Positions 7,451-18,501 of a stretch of DNA of 64,000 nucleotides are shown piece after piece. The position numbers and the translations under genes were made by a program. The stretch's first letter is position 1. Each line of letters begins with the position of its first letter. The stretch is from Jackrogersella multiformis. Taxonomy: Eukaryota; Ascomycota; Sordariomycetes; Xylariales; Hypoxylaceae. Location of the stretch: the NCBI GenBank assembly GCA_902806575.1, contig CADCXD010000011.1, positions 2,232,001 through 2,296,000 of the forward strand. The letters run 5' to 3'. The notes beneath the pieces were generated by a model. The model saw only the letters and a list, made by a program, of their open reading frames with translations, made no database searches and was not told the origin of the DNA.

Positions 7451-8446
7451 TCGTGATTGTTCCCGTTCAGAAGGCTATCGCCTTATATAACGTTTAAAAC
7501 TTAGAGAGGGTGTTAGGGGTCAATAGTGGAGAGGACCTAGGGCTTCCCCGCAGGGACCCTCCAGCTGTAATAGTATAGGAGGGAAAAGGTCAGACGCTAA
7601 TACATAGTCTTTCAATGCATATTACTACCAGCGAGCCTCTTTCTGCTACCTCTCACTCAGTGACACAGCCAAATACCAAGCGCTTATATTCTCTGACAGA
7701 TGGGTCGATAGCGAACTGAAGAATATCCTTTTGTGGTTGTCAACAACTAACAAGAAATCGCGAATCTAAACATGTTCGGGCAAAAATAGATCAGTTCATA
7801 CTTGACTCCTGAATACCATTAGTAATTCCTTAATAATCACTTAGTAATCCCTTAGTAATCATGCTGTGAACTTCGAGGCAGCATCGTCTATCTAGCCACA
7901 AGTGTGGCAAACCGGTGGATCCTAGACTTGGATAATTAGCATAACACTAAATAACGCAATAGACAAAAATACTATGAGCTCGTAGAGTTGTCAGATTTCA
8001 AGAACTCCCGCAAGTCGTCGCTACAGGCCCGGGGGCCTAGAACCCTAGGGATGAGGCCGGACAACAGATGATTCTTCTTAGACCTGAGATCATGACCCGG
8101 TGTAAAGCTGCAATTAGTATACCATCGCAATACTAGAATTCCTATCTGTAAGCCGTTTAGAGATACGCAGCAGGTTAGAGCGGGACTGGGAATAGGAACT
8201 TGCTAGGCGACGAGAACACATACGCGATCATCATAAAAATCCGCCGCCCGTCCATAATACACCACCTTACCTCACCTACGAAGCCCTCCATATCCCCCAT
8301 GTAAACCTGTACTCAGTAAGACATCCACGCAAGAACAAAAACGGCGCACCTGGCATAGACAATAGGCATCTTCTATTCAAGACGCGATCTCTAGTCTAGG
8401 TTAGTCTAGTCCACCACGGTCCCCGGCACTCTAGCCCGCAGCCGAG
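7451..8446. other. intergenic, no gene seen
   Basis: Moderately AT-rich. Three direct copies of TTAGTAATCCCTTAG-like sequence lie at 7819-7860. No supported ORF on either strand. The last 100 bp would be the 3' flank of ATG14. Confidence 0.5.
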
Positions 8447-10123
8447 CTATCTAGGTTTTATCTTCGTCCAGCCGCTCGTGCCTCTCTCCCTGTCTTTCTC
8501 CTTCTCCTTATCCCTCTCGCGGTCTCTGCCCGGGACGGTCGAAACGCCTGCGCCGCCGCCGCCGCCGCCGCCGTAAGGGATCCTGGAGTTGTGGTCGCCG
8601 CTGCTGCCGCTCTTAACGGTGTTGACGCTCATGTAGCTCTCTATGCCGAAGCGGTGGCCGGGGACGCCTAGCTGGCCCCTGGCAGCGGCGGTGCCGCCGA
8701 CTAGCACGCCGTCGTCGAGCGCGTCGTCCGGCGTCCAGGCGTCGTCTTCGAGGAGCTCCCACTCGGGGACGGGGTTCTCGCGTAGCAGCTTGGCGCGCAG
8801 CTTGTCGGCCATCTTCATGACGTTGGGCATGCGGAAGCTGCGCGTGAGGTCGTTGCCCGCGGCGGCGCCGAGGAAGGTGTGCGCGGTGCCGTGCGAGTAT
8901 AGGCCCATACGGAGGCCGGTCTTTCCGAGCTCGGCAGGCGTGTTGCCGCTGCTGGTCTGGGAGGGCGCGTCGGCGATCTGCTGGGGGTTGCGCTGCAGGG
9001 ACGAGTTGATGAGGAGGTTATACAGGTTCCGGCCGAGCAGGGCGAAGTCCTCGAGGCTGTTGCTGTTGTCGCCCACGGGCACGCCTTGGGTCCGGCAGAG
9101 CCAAACGATGTCGTAGGCTAGGAGGATGACGCCCTCAAGGAAGGTGTTGTATGCTGCCGGGTCCTCCTTGGCGAGGGTTGACAGGGGCTTGTCGAGGAAT
9201 AGGGGCCGAGGGTGCGGGATGTGGGCGAATTGACGGTCGCGAGGGTCAGGAGGCAGGAGAGAGGTACCGGGAAACGCAACGTCGCCGTGATGGTATGAGG
9301 AAGTTAAAGAGAAGATGGTCGGTCGGGGGTAGTCATTGTGCGGCAACGTAATTTCTGCTGGGAGGCGAATGGAAAGATAATGAGCGGTAAGCCATAGCAG
9401 ATGAGTAATGTGCGCGAGTGACGCGGAGATGAGTTCAGGCTGAGCACCTAAGGAAATTGTTAGAATAGGGGCAACTAGATATAAGTCGAAGAAATGAAGA
9501 TATGACTTACTGTTCATATTATGTAAGTCAACAATATCAATACCACCAATCTTGTATTCGAAACGAACCGGGTTTCCACGCCGCACACGCTGGAGTCGGT
9601 ACAGCTTGGCTACCTCCATGCACAACGCAGCCCTGTATTGTGTCATAGCCTCATACTCTCGATCCCAAGAATACTTAGTCATCTTGGCGGTCTTATTCGT
9701 CTCCTCGAGCTGTCGATTCTGTCGCGCGGGAATACCTTGCGAAGCGGTGGCAAGATCTGACTTCTTACGCGCGATGTTGGCCTTGCGCTCCTCGATCTCC
9801 TTCTTCGCAGTGGCGACGTCGTCGCGGAGCTTGTCTGCCGCCGCTATAATCCTCTCCGTCCTCTCCTTGGCCTTGTGTTCCTCCGAGGCACAGTTCTCGA
9901 TGTACACCCGAGAGGAGCGGTTTGTTGTCGAGTCGTTCGAGCTCGGATCGCTTTCTGACAATAGCTTGGTGACTCGAGACTCGAGCTCTTCGGCCTCCAT
10001 GAAGATCCTGGCGTTGGCTAGCCGTCCATCGTATAGCTTGTTCCTCGCATCCACCGCACAGAAGAAGGGGAGCCTATTGGGGTGGTGCGCCCGCTGACAA
10101 ATATCGCAATTCATGGTGGGCAA
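8447..10123 (-). CDS. atg14: ATG14, autophagy-specific subunit of PtdIns3-kinase complex I
   Basis: Atg14 targets the Vps34-Vps15-Atg6 lipid kinase to the pre-autophagosomal site. The N-terminus has the family Cys motif CDIC...PFFC (residues 6-23), then NKLYDGRLANARIF and a coiled coil of about 150 residues, then the conserved core with DIVDLHNMN, ISASLAHITHLLWLTAHYL and RLPAEITLPHNDYP. A Gly run and an Arg/Glu/Lys-rich tail close the protein. The frame reads 558 codons straight through, but 9448-9510 is a perfect 63-nt intron (GTAAGT donor, CTAAC, TTAG acceptor) that keeps frame; splicing gives DLHNMNSAQPELI and a 537-residue protein, which fits the family. Start chosen at the first ATG before the Cys motif. 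It is transcribed divergently from the next gene, with a GATA-site cluster between them. Confidence 0.92.
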   Translation of the reverse strand: MPTMNCDICQRAHHPNRLPFFCAVDARNKLYDGRLANARIFMEAEELESRVTKLLSESDPSSNDSTTNRSSRVYIENCASEEHKAKERTERIIAAADKLRDDVATAKKEIEERKANIARKKSDLATASQGIPARQNRQLEETNKTAKMTKYSWDREYEAMTQYRAALCMEVAKLYRLQRVRRGNPVRFEYKIGGIDIVDLHNMNSKSYLHFFDLYLVAPILTISLGAQPELISASLAHITHLLWLTAHYLSIRLPAEITLPHNDYPRPTIFSLTSSYHHGDVAFPGTSLLPPDPRDRQFAHIPHPRPLFLDKPLSTLAKEDPAAYNTFLEGVILLAYDIVWLCRTQGVPVGDNSNSLEDFALLGRNLYNLLINSSLQRNPQQIADAPSQTSSGNTPAELGKTGLRMGLYSHGTAHTFLGAAAGNDLTRSFRMPNVMKMADKLRAKLLRENPVPEWELLEDDAWTPDDALDDGVLVGGTAAARGQLGVPGHRFGIESYMSVNTVKSGSSGDHNSRIPYGGGGGGGAGVSTVPGRDRERDKEKEKDRERGTSGWTKIKPR

Positions 10124-10904
10124 AGTTGTGGTGGAAACGAAGTTGATTCGACGAGGCTGGATGCCTAGTAACGAAACAAAAAGCCGCGCTTCTACGGATA
10201 GAAACCGGCTGCTCGAGTGGTTCCTGTTACATTGGCGAGGTGAGAAAGCTGCATATCGATTTCTCCGAGGGTTATGTGGTTATATCGGCATGAATGATAG
10301 AGAGAGGGTATGTAATAAGCATTGATCGGTGAATGTAAATGTGAAAGTGAAAAAGAAGATGAGAAGTTGGAACGAAGGAAGTCCTTGTGACGTTAAGGAA
10401 TAGGTACAGGGGTACAGTGGTACATACAAGGGTGACCTACCTTATCGGTCCTTATCGATTCTTATCGGCCTTATCGTGGTTCTTCGTTAAATGCGAGTCC
10501 ACCCTTGCCTGCAGAGTCGAGTCAATTACTCAATTGTTTCTTGGGCAGCGACGCGTCTCTTTAATTATATTTAGGTAGTAGGTACGTAGCAGCTCTGCGA
10601 CAAATACTTAGAACATTTGAAGTTACCTTATTTTTCATCATTCATCATTCATCTTTGAATATTCAGTTGTGCTTTGACGTATGTATGAATCCCAAGAAAG
10701 TTGCAATTTATAAGTCATCCGGTGATTATTAATTAATCAATCAATTGATCAGCTTCGGTTGCGTCATTCTATCAATTTCTAAACCGGTCGCGTCACGCGC
10801 TGACTGCTCTCTACAGTAGCAGACCATTCTAGACACTGCCTATTAATTGATTGCCTTGCGGTTTGTCTACAGAGGGCCGACCTAAAGAAAGAATAGAGAG
10901 GGCC
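10124..10904. other. Divergent promoter region between ATG14 and the coiled-coil gene
   Basis: No ORF. It contains the four-site GATA cluster at 10441-10476 and TA/AT-rich direct repeats (TTAATTAATCAATCAATTGATC near 10727-10750, cut in two). It is the shared 5' region of both genes. Confidence 0.7.
10441..10476. promoter_or_regulatory. Four phased GATA-factor sites
   Basis: CTTATCG (reverse complement CGATAAG) occurs at 10441, 10451, 10461 and 10470, i.e. every 9-10 bp, about 320 bp upstream of the ATG14 start. GATA factors recognise HGATAR. In Saccharomyces cerevisiae ATG14 is a known Gln3 (GATA) target under TOR inhibition; the same control here is inference. Confidence 0.6.
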
Positions 10905-11694
10905 ATGTCTACTACACCTAGGTCATTATCACCGGTGAAACAATCCTCACAAAATGAAGTACCGCTCGATCAATCTATGATGGTAGAGCTGCCGACTCAT
11001 TTGGGTGACGAAACTGAACTCATCGAGCACCCCGAAGAAGATGTAACAGTGAGGCTGCATTCGCAACAACAGCAACAGCAACAGCAACAACAATCGCCTC
11101 CTCGAGCACAGGGTCACAAGATCGAGCAGAGCCAAGAGGCTATTATGCTTAGAAACTTATCGATGGAGCGTCATCGACAGACACGGACTCCCGATCCGCA
11201 AAAGCGACGAAGCAATAGGTCTGAGATGCAGAGCCCAGGTCATCTTGTCGCATTCGATTGGGAGGATTTTGAGGATCGCTATGAGAAAGCCCTACAAGAG
11301 GCCGATGAACAAGAGAAGCAGCTCCTAGAAGAATTTGATAATCTTGTCAAGGTATGCGAGGTTACTTTACAGGAAATAATGATTCCCGAATCATGACTAA
11401 CTTCAAGTCTAGTACTTCAATGTTTGGGCATCGGCTTCATCTTCTCATGATAACGAGAGAGCGATCAAGAGGTTTGCCCTCCTTTGCATATATATTTACA
11501 TGAGGATAGGACTGAAAGTTAGTAGATTGCAGACTCGCGAAAGACACGTGCGCCTGTCTGAACAGACGCTTCTACAAAAGAAGCAGCATCGTAAGTATCA
11601 CATTACCCCTTTTAGGAACTAGGAGCTGACTAGTGTAGTATCCGAGGTTGTAAAAGCATTTCAGAGTGCTCTGGCGCTTCTGAGCACAACTTAA
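10905..11694 (+). CDS. Conserved hypothetical coiled-coil protein
   Basis: Exons 10905-11351, 11413-11471, 11526-11590 and 11639-11694 join in frame to 208 residues. All introns have GT-AG ends; the second needs the TTAGTAG acceptor at 11525 to keep frame. The N-terminal 50 residues are followed by ten consecutive Gln (CAA/CAG), then a disordered basic stretch. The C-terminal 100 residues are highly ordered in look: FDWEDFEDRYEKALQEAD, LLEEFDNLVKYFNVWASA and KRLQTRERHVRLSEQTL, ending in VVKAFQSALALLSTT. I recall this C-terminal pattern from uncharacterised Pezizomycotina proteins but know no function. The ATG at 10905 is the first in frame. It is co-oriented with the DUF3807 gene 500 bp downstream. 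Confidence 0.75.
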
Positions 11695-12200
11695 TTACCA
11701 AAAAAAGTTTCACAACGGTATGATAACTATGCTTATGGCCCTTTCTTCCATCCAAAGACCGCCTTGAGTACTGAATGTTGTGTCCGGTTTCTTAAGTCAG
11801 GGTCGGGTTGGACAAGCATAATAATGACGCTAATGTATTTCCTCTTCACGATGGTCACGACATAATGATTTTTACGACGTTCATGAATAACATTAACCTG
11901 ACATAGGTACGGTTGGTATTGTATCTAGATGCATATTTAAGTTTTATAATTCACTCCTTTTTCTGTATTGGTCTGCCTAGGTACCGGTACCTATGATTGC
12001 ACAGTGCTTAATAGTTTGGACGTGACAGACCAGCAGACGTGACTGGACGCGTCGATTACTGGGTAAATTTGTTATCGATAACGACCAACGGTACTAAAGC
12101 TCGATAACTCAAGATTCAGAGCTCCAGCTTTCAACCCCTTTGTTTCTCATCATCTACAACTAAATATTTCAGCCTTAGGCTGCAGTTGGTCTATGTGATC
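11695..12200. other. intergenic, no gene; GATA palindrome upstream of the DUF3807 gene
   Basis: GTTATCGATAAC at 12071-12082 is a palindromic pair of GATA sites about 120 bp before the next start codon, with a further CGATAA near 12101. GGTACCGGTACC-like palindrome near 11980. Confidence 0.5.
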
Positions 12201-12990
12201 ATGTCTACTGCTGTAAAACTTCCAGGTGGTTTCTTCCAACCCCCGGACGTATCCCAGGTATGCCATTTTTATCCAAGTATACGTGCCTTCATTTGGCTAA
12301 TGCTGACTGTCTAGGCAGGCAGAAATCGATTCGTTCTATGATACGCACTTCTCTAACGCAGCAATTGAACTCTTCGATCTCCAGTTCTTCCGGCCAGAGA
12401 ATACACAAGATGGCAACCAACATGATGAAGGACAAGAAGAATACTACGAGGAGGAGGAAGAGGATGATGGCCTCGGTTACTATCCAGACGGCGTCAAACG
12501 GACCCTGACCGAAGAGCAAATTGCCATCTTCCGACACTCTGAAATCGAGGCCCTACGTCGTGTCGAAGCTACAGCTACCAAATTCAAGCAAGAGTCAGCA
12601 AAGCTATTGCAGGCTGCCAAGGATGAAGACGCGTCTGAGCTTAACACTGAAATAACGATATCAAATCTTGCGGTCCAAGGTGAAAGCTATCAGCACGGCG
12701 AGATGAAGAAGGAAGACGAGGTACAGGATGGTAGCGAGGATGGGGAAATCGAAGCCGAACCGCCTCAGCTTACAAAAGCCGAAGCCAGGCGTCTCAAGAA
12801 ACAGCGCACGAGACGGAATAAACAGGAGCAGCGGAAATTCAACCCCGAGAAGAAGCCTGACCTACGAAAGAGGACGTGGGATGTTGTCGAGGCTGGTATG
12901 GACAGCTTGGACTACGATGAACTCGATGCAGGCCAGGGTGCTGCTACTACTCCTGCGGCACAGAGACGACGAATTTCGTATGACGACTGA
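12201..12990 (+). CDS. DUF3807 family protein
   Basis: Exons 12201-12257 and 12319-12990 give 242 residues. The intron (12258-12318) uses the GGCAG acceptor, which restores the family frame (PDVSQ then AEIDSFYDTHFSNAA). Diagnostic DUF3807 segments are FYDTHFSNAAIELFDLQFFRP, shown here as two overlapping parts around residues 24-44, and GYYPDGVKRTLTEEQIAIF with FRHSEIEALRR near 75-105. A Glu-rich linker separates them. The C-terminal third is a basic coiled coil (TKAEARRLKKQRTRRNKQEQ) followed by KRTWDVVEAGMDSLDYDEL. The function of the family is unknown to me; a nuclear role is suggested only by the basic tail. Confidence 0.85.
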
Positions 12991-14502
12991 AGATCTTGCC
13001 TACCTAACCTAGGTACTCCAGGGAATAAAGAGCATAGAGTGTATGCTCCATGGTTACATAAGCATGCTCATGGACCCACGTCTCAGATACGTACGGTTGC
13101 ATTGTGTCCCAGGTTCGTATTCCATTCTTTGTATTCCCTTTTGTTTCGTTTCCGTGATGAGAACCTTTGTATCGTCATCCTTAGTCTTAAATCCCGAGAC
13201 CAACTTGGAGTCGGCGCATAGCTAGTGGATAGTTGGTCTCTAAGCGGATGCATGTCGAAATATTTAATCTTCTCTCTGAGAGCATCATTCCTGATTTTCT
13301 ACATATTATGTATCTCATATGATGCAGTTCTTGCTAATTATTAGCATTGCAGTATTTGGCCGGATACCTTGGAAAGGTCTCACAATGTGCGACAATAACC
13401 ATTCATTCGGGTCTTTGTCAGGACGCAGTCGACAAATTCGGCCTCTATAACAAAGCTATAGAATGGAATCTAGCTGAACCCTGAACCCTTTGTTAAAGGT
13501 ATTTCAGTTTGCGAGATTTGTGAGGTCTAGCACTGCCTACCTGGGTAGAGTCACATCAAAAATTCAAAATTCCACGGGTTGCATTCACATGTTGAGGTGT
13601 AGGGAAGGTAGATGTAACACAACTGCCCACCTGGGTAATTATTGCATACTACCTTAGGTAGGTATTCATGTAGTTGCTCTAGATTAGATGCTGTACTTGA
13701 GTCCTCACGATGCCTACCTAGTGTAGGTACATACATATGATATGGTAGGCAGTTGCCTGTTTCCGGGCTCTTACCACCTACATAACTTTAGGTAAGAGGA
13801 TTATTTAAATTTTACCTAAAGAACAATGATACCTACCTAGCCTAGGTACTTACCTGTATTCACTAGATGTCACACACAGATGATCAATGTTCTTTCTGTT
13901 TGCAAGACGAATAAAAATGCTCTTTCTATTCTCTAGTTTCGCCTATCGCACGCACCTTCTATTGACTTAAACCTGCCACTGGATGAGAATCATCAGATAG
14001 TACCTAGGTAACGTTTAGGTAGTACCTACTCTACAGATCTGTAGTACCGTACAAATACCTATACACTACCTAGGTACCTAGCAAAGTTTACACCGTCTAG
14101 ACCGTCTAGACCGTCCTAACCGGTTGCCGTAGTTTGGCCGGGTTAGCAGGTTAGGTACAGGTACCTAGGTAAATACTCCACATTTTAGGTTCCACCGTGT
14201 GCCAGCCTCTGCTTCCACGACCGGGGCTCGGTCGGCCAAACCCACTTTCAAATATAATACCCATCCCACCACCACCACCACCATCATCACCACTACCACT
14301 ATCACCGAAGGATTTGGGAATATCGTCAACCCACGCGCCACTGCGTGCCCAAGTCCCGCCCCCGGCCACAATAAAAGGTCAACAAGGTCAACACACCACA
14401 AGACTTTGGCACCTCATCAACTCCCTAAATCCCCTCTACCGAGCTACGCCTGATTTTCCACACCCCGTGTCTCAGGAACGACACCGATATACGTTGCCCA
14501 CC
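12991..14502. other. intergenic with many ACCTAGGT palindromes
   Basis: ACCTAGGT or extended forms occur near 13007, 13725, 13840, 14003, 14070 and 14160. A 9-bp tandem repeat (ACCGTCTAG x3) lies at 14092-14115 and a CAC/CAT trinucleotide run at about 14267-14300, 200 bp before the CK2 start. No supported ORF. Confidence 0.6.
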
Positions 14503-16156
14503 ATGGCGCGGGTTTACGCGGATGTCAATCAGAATATGCCTAGGAGCTACTGGGATTATGATAGTGTCAATATCAGTAAGTCATCTAATCATGATATGTC
14601 TAACTAACCCAAGTCATGTTGCACTTCGCATCGTCTCGCCTCGTCTCGCCTCGCCTATATCCTTGGCCTATATCCTTGTCGTCTCCTTTCTAGATTCCCC
14701 CGTGTCTCGCGGATGTCTCTGGCAACACCCATTAGCAAACAATGAACACTAACATTTTGGGCGTCACCTAGGCTGGGGCATATTAGAGAACTACGAAGTC
14801 GTCCGTAAGATCGGTACGTCGCGACGCATCCTTCCATACTACCTCCGAAGAACAAGTTACTGATTTTGCGCCATCTACATCAGGTCGTGGAAAATACTCG
14901 GAGGTGTTCGAGGGAATCAACGTGATTAATTATCAGAAATGTGTCATCAAGGTTCTCAAGCCGGTTAAGAAGAAGAAGATCAAGAGAGAAATCAAGATTC
15001 TGCAGAACCTTTCCGGCGGACCTAACATCGTTGCACTCCTTGACGTCGTCCGGGATAACCAAGTAAGCGACGAACCTCTTTTGCAATTATCCACATTACT
15101 GCGAGGCGGAATATCTAGCCTATAAAACCCTCTATTTCTTGCGACATAGTAGAAGACCTAGTGCTGACTCTTGTATAGAGTAAGACCCCGTCTTTGATCT
15201 TCGAGTACGTGAACAACACCGACTTCCGAAGCCTCTACCCTAAGTTCAACGACATCGATGTGCGATACTATATCTACGAACTTCTCAAGGCCCTCGACTA
15301 CTGCCATAGCAAGGGCATTATGCACCGGGACGTAAAACCTCATAACGTTATGATCGATCATGAGAACAGAAAGGTACGTCTCCCTCGCCCTAATCAAGGC
15401 TATTGTCGCTCACATGTCCATCAGTTACGTCTCATCGACTGGGGTTTAGCAGAATTCTATCATCCCGGAACCGAGTATAATGTGCGCGTATGTTTGCCAT
15501 GTACCCCCAACATTTCCCATCATCCCTCGTCAATGCGTAGGGCGTCTATTCATATGTTTGCGCGCTTATACCTTTGAAATCCAAATCGGTATTCCTTCAA
15601 TTAGTACGGAACCAAAAGACGCTAACGGAATTCTATAGGTTGCATCACGGTACTTCAAGGGACCTGAGCTGCTAGTTGATTTCCAAGAGTACGACTACAG
15701 CTTAGACATGTGGTCTCTCGGCGCCATGTTTGCGTCTATGATCTTCCGCAAGGAACCATTCTTCCACGGAAACAGCAACTCGGACCAACTTGTCAAGATC
15801 GCAAAGGTGCTGGGTACGGATGACCTCTTTGACTACCTAGACAAATACGAGATAGAGCTAGACCCCCAGTACGATGATATCCTTGGCCGTTTCGCGAAGA
15901 AGCCGTGGCATAGTTTCGTCAACAGCGAGAACCAGCGATTCGTGAGCAACGAAGCCATCGATTTCCTCGACAAGCTTCTTCGATATGACCACCAGGTTTG
16001 TAACATCAGTCAACTTTTTGTCAATGTTTGCTGACGGATATTTAGGAGCGGCTTACGGCGAAGGAAGCTATGGCGCACCCTTACTTTGCGCCTATTCGGG
16101 ACGAAGTCACACTCACGGAGTACCTTGGTGGTGCGACTGTGAGCTCCGAGTCTTGA
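14503..16156 (+). CDS. cka1: Casein kinase II catalytic (alpha) subunit
   Basis: Seven exons (14503-14575, 14772-14813, 14884-15062, 15179-15373, 15425-15487, 15639-15995, 16046-16156) join to 339 residues, the normal CK2-alpha length. Visible kinase elements are the glycine loop GRGKYSEVFEG, catalytic Lys in CVIKVLKP, the CK2-specific basic cluster KKKKIKRE, HRDVKPHN catalytic loop, DWG instead of DFG (RLIDWGLAEFYHPG) and ASRYFKGPELLVD activation segment, then LDMWSLGAMFA and the C-terminal HPYFAPIRDE. CK2 phosphorylates acidic Ser/Thr sites on nuclear and cytosolic proteins as an alpha2-beta2 holoenzyme. The start ATG lies in a strong context (CCACCATGG). Introns of 49-196 nt are all GT-AG and fit in-frame. 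This is one of the safest calls in the window. Confidence 0.97.
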
Positions 16157-18002
16157 TCCTAGCCCAGAGATCGAGTCCTTTGATGCTACTCTCATAAGCA
16201 TCACAAATTCATGAGATACCCGAGACATTTCCCTTCCCTTCTCGTCACTAGTCATTTTCGATCTCCCCTCTTCTCTGCAACCTTAGGTACCTCTTGACGT
16301 TACGCACCTCGATCGTAAGTTCAAGTCGCGCCAAATCTAGTTGAGAATTCCGTTCTTGTACTAGATCTTCCAGTGCTGCGCATGTGCCTGGCGTTTTGCA
16401 GTCGCTTTCCACAGCAGGAGCACAACTCAGTTGCTAGTACCTTAGATAGGCCCAAGGCTCATGCGGTGTATTGATGAAGACAGGATGAATGCAAAACTAA
16501 TTAACCGCGACCCCCGTACAGTCGTCCCTTTCTAGTATGTCACGATCGCGCCCAGAGATCTACAGCGCAATGGTCGGGAGCAGGACGGAATGGTAGTGAA
16601 CTAAATTGTGACTCGGCCGGCGGACTCTGGCGTTCCTGGATTTAGTGTTGTTATTGTTGCAGTGCAGTGCGGTTCGGTGTGCTTGAAACAGGACTGCTAT
16701 GGGGCATTGCATACCTAGGGGATATCGATTCTATTTTTCATTCTTCTCGTTTTCTCGCGATTACTGCTAGTACTAGTAAGGTATGAGGCATGGTTTACCA
16801 CCACAGGGCTGTAGGGCTACGCCGGCATGGGCGGCTGGGCTGCTGTCGAGGAGCGTACAAACACATGGGTTAATGAATGAATGAATGAATTAGCCGAGAA
16901 TTATTTCGCGGTATAATTACATGTTTATGCATATGCTATGATGCTAAGGCCTCGTGGCTTTGTGGTTTGTGGTTTTTGGTTTTGTTTTATGTCCATGGGG
17001 GTTGGTGAGCTGGGAATAGGGGCGAGGTGCGGCTTGGTGGTTAGTTCTTAGCGTTAGTTTCTTTTCCTTTCTTTTCTTTTCTTTTCTTTGGGTGTGGTGT
17101 ATATAATTATGCGTGACGGGGAATGGCAAATTGAGAAAAATATATTGCTTTGCTATTTGGGCTTTCGGAGGGTATCGTGTCAACAGCCTCCTTTTTTCCT
17201 TGGGTTTGAAAGGGATGGGATGGATACGTGTTATCTACTCTGATATGCTGTTCTGTCGTAGATGTTTAGCAGCCCTCGCATTATCACAGATTTCACAGGG
17301 CAAGGGGGCGATATTTTCTTAAGGTTCTTTTTTTGAAATGCGTGGTATTGTGGTGGCAATAGTAATCTAAATAGAGTGATGCTTGCCTCGTAGCGTAGGA
17401 ACATTAGCTGTATACCTGTATCTGACATGTCTTAGGTAGGTACCGATAGAAGCCATGGATTTGAGCCATCGCTACCTCTTTCGCACGGTACCTAAGCCGG
17501 GAGAATAACTAGCCATACGAACTAGAAAATTACGAATAAATCATGTACCAATTATCACAACCACACCTACCTAGCACTGCCCTCCCTCTAACAGCAGCAG
17601 GCCTTAATATATCCCACGGTTTCCCTAGATAGTAGGCAAATATCGAAGACGCGTTGGCGCAAGATACTATAGCTCTCCAAACACAAGCGGACAGTCATAT
17701 CCCGTAGCTAAGGTTAGAGCATTGCATTAGACGGTATATATACAGCAGTATATTACTATTATAGCTAAGCCGTGAGCACGTAGCACATTCAGGACTTCCA
17801 ACCACAAGCATCTTATGTATATCTCCCCCTCTCCTAGTCTAGCGTGAACAGCTATCGTAGGACTCTGACTCTTCTCTGACACCTAGGGCTACTCTGTTCT
17901 ACTATACTCTAGTTTAGTCTACTCTTCCTCCAGCCCTGTAGATCACTAGCTCACTAGCTATACCTCAAGCGCCCTGCCCTGCCCTGCCCTGCCCTGCCTT
18001 AC
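16157..18002. other. intergenic with simple repeats
   Basis: Contains (AATG)5 near 16872-16893, (TTTTC)n near 17058-17090 and six GCCCT units at 17971-18000. Polypyrimidine and polypurine tracts are frequent. It lies between convergent genes (CK2 forward, SCM3 reverse). No supported gene. Confidence 0.6.
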
Positions 18003-18470
18003 TTACTTACAGCACGTAAAGCAGAAATCACGATTACACGTGAACCCATCCTGGCCGCACCTGCGCGCGGTGCCTCCGGGCGTGCGCACGGGGCTGCTGC
18101 TCATCAGGTCCAGGTCCGCGGCTCTGTTCCTGGCCCTTCGCGAGGGCGTGGAGGTCAGCGCGTCGGTGCGGCTCGTGTTCATGTTCATGTTCATGCGCAA
18201 GACGGTGCGCGCCAGCGGCGAGCTCTGCACGCCGCCGCCGCCGCCGAAGTCGCGCTTGGGGCCCCGGGACGCGCGGGAGTCGGTGGCGGGGGGCGCGGCG
18301 CGCTTGCTGACGCGGTGGGGCGTGCGGATGACGGAGCCCATGAGGAAGCCGTGCCGGCGGCCGGGCTTGCGCGGCGACGAGGAGTGGGCGCTGATGCTCG
18401 GTTGGCTGAAGCGGGAACGCGATTGCGAGTGGAAGGGGCTGGGCTCGACCCTGTGCGAGAGCACGCTTAG

Positions 18471-18501
<31 letters not shown>

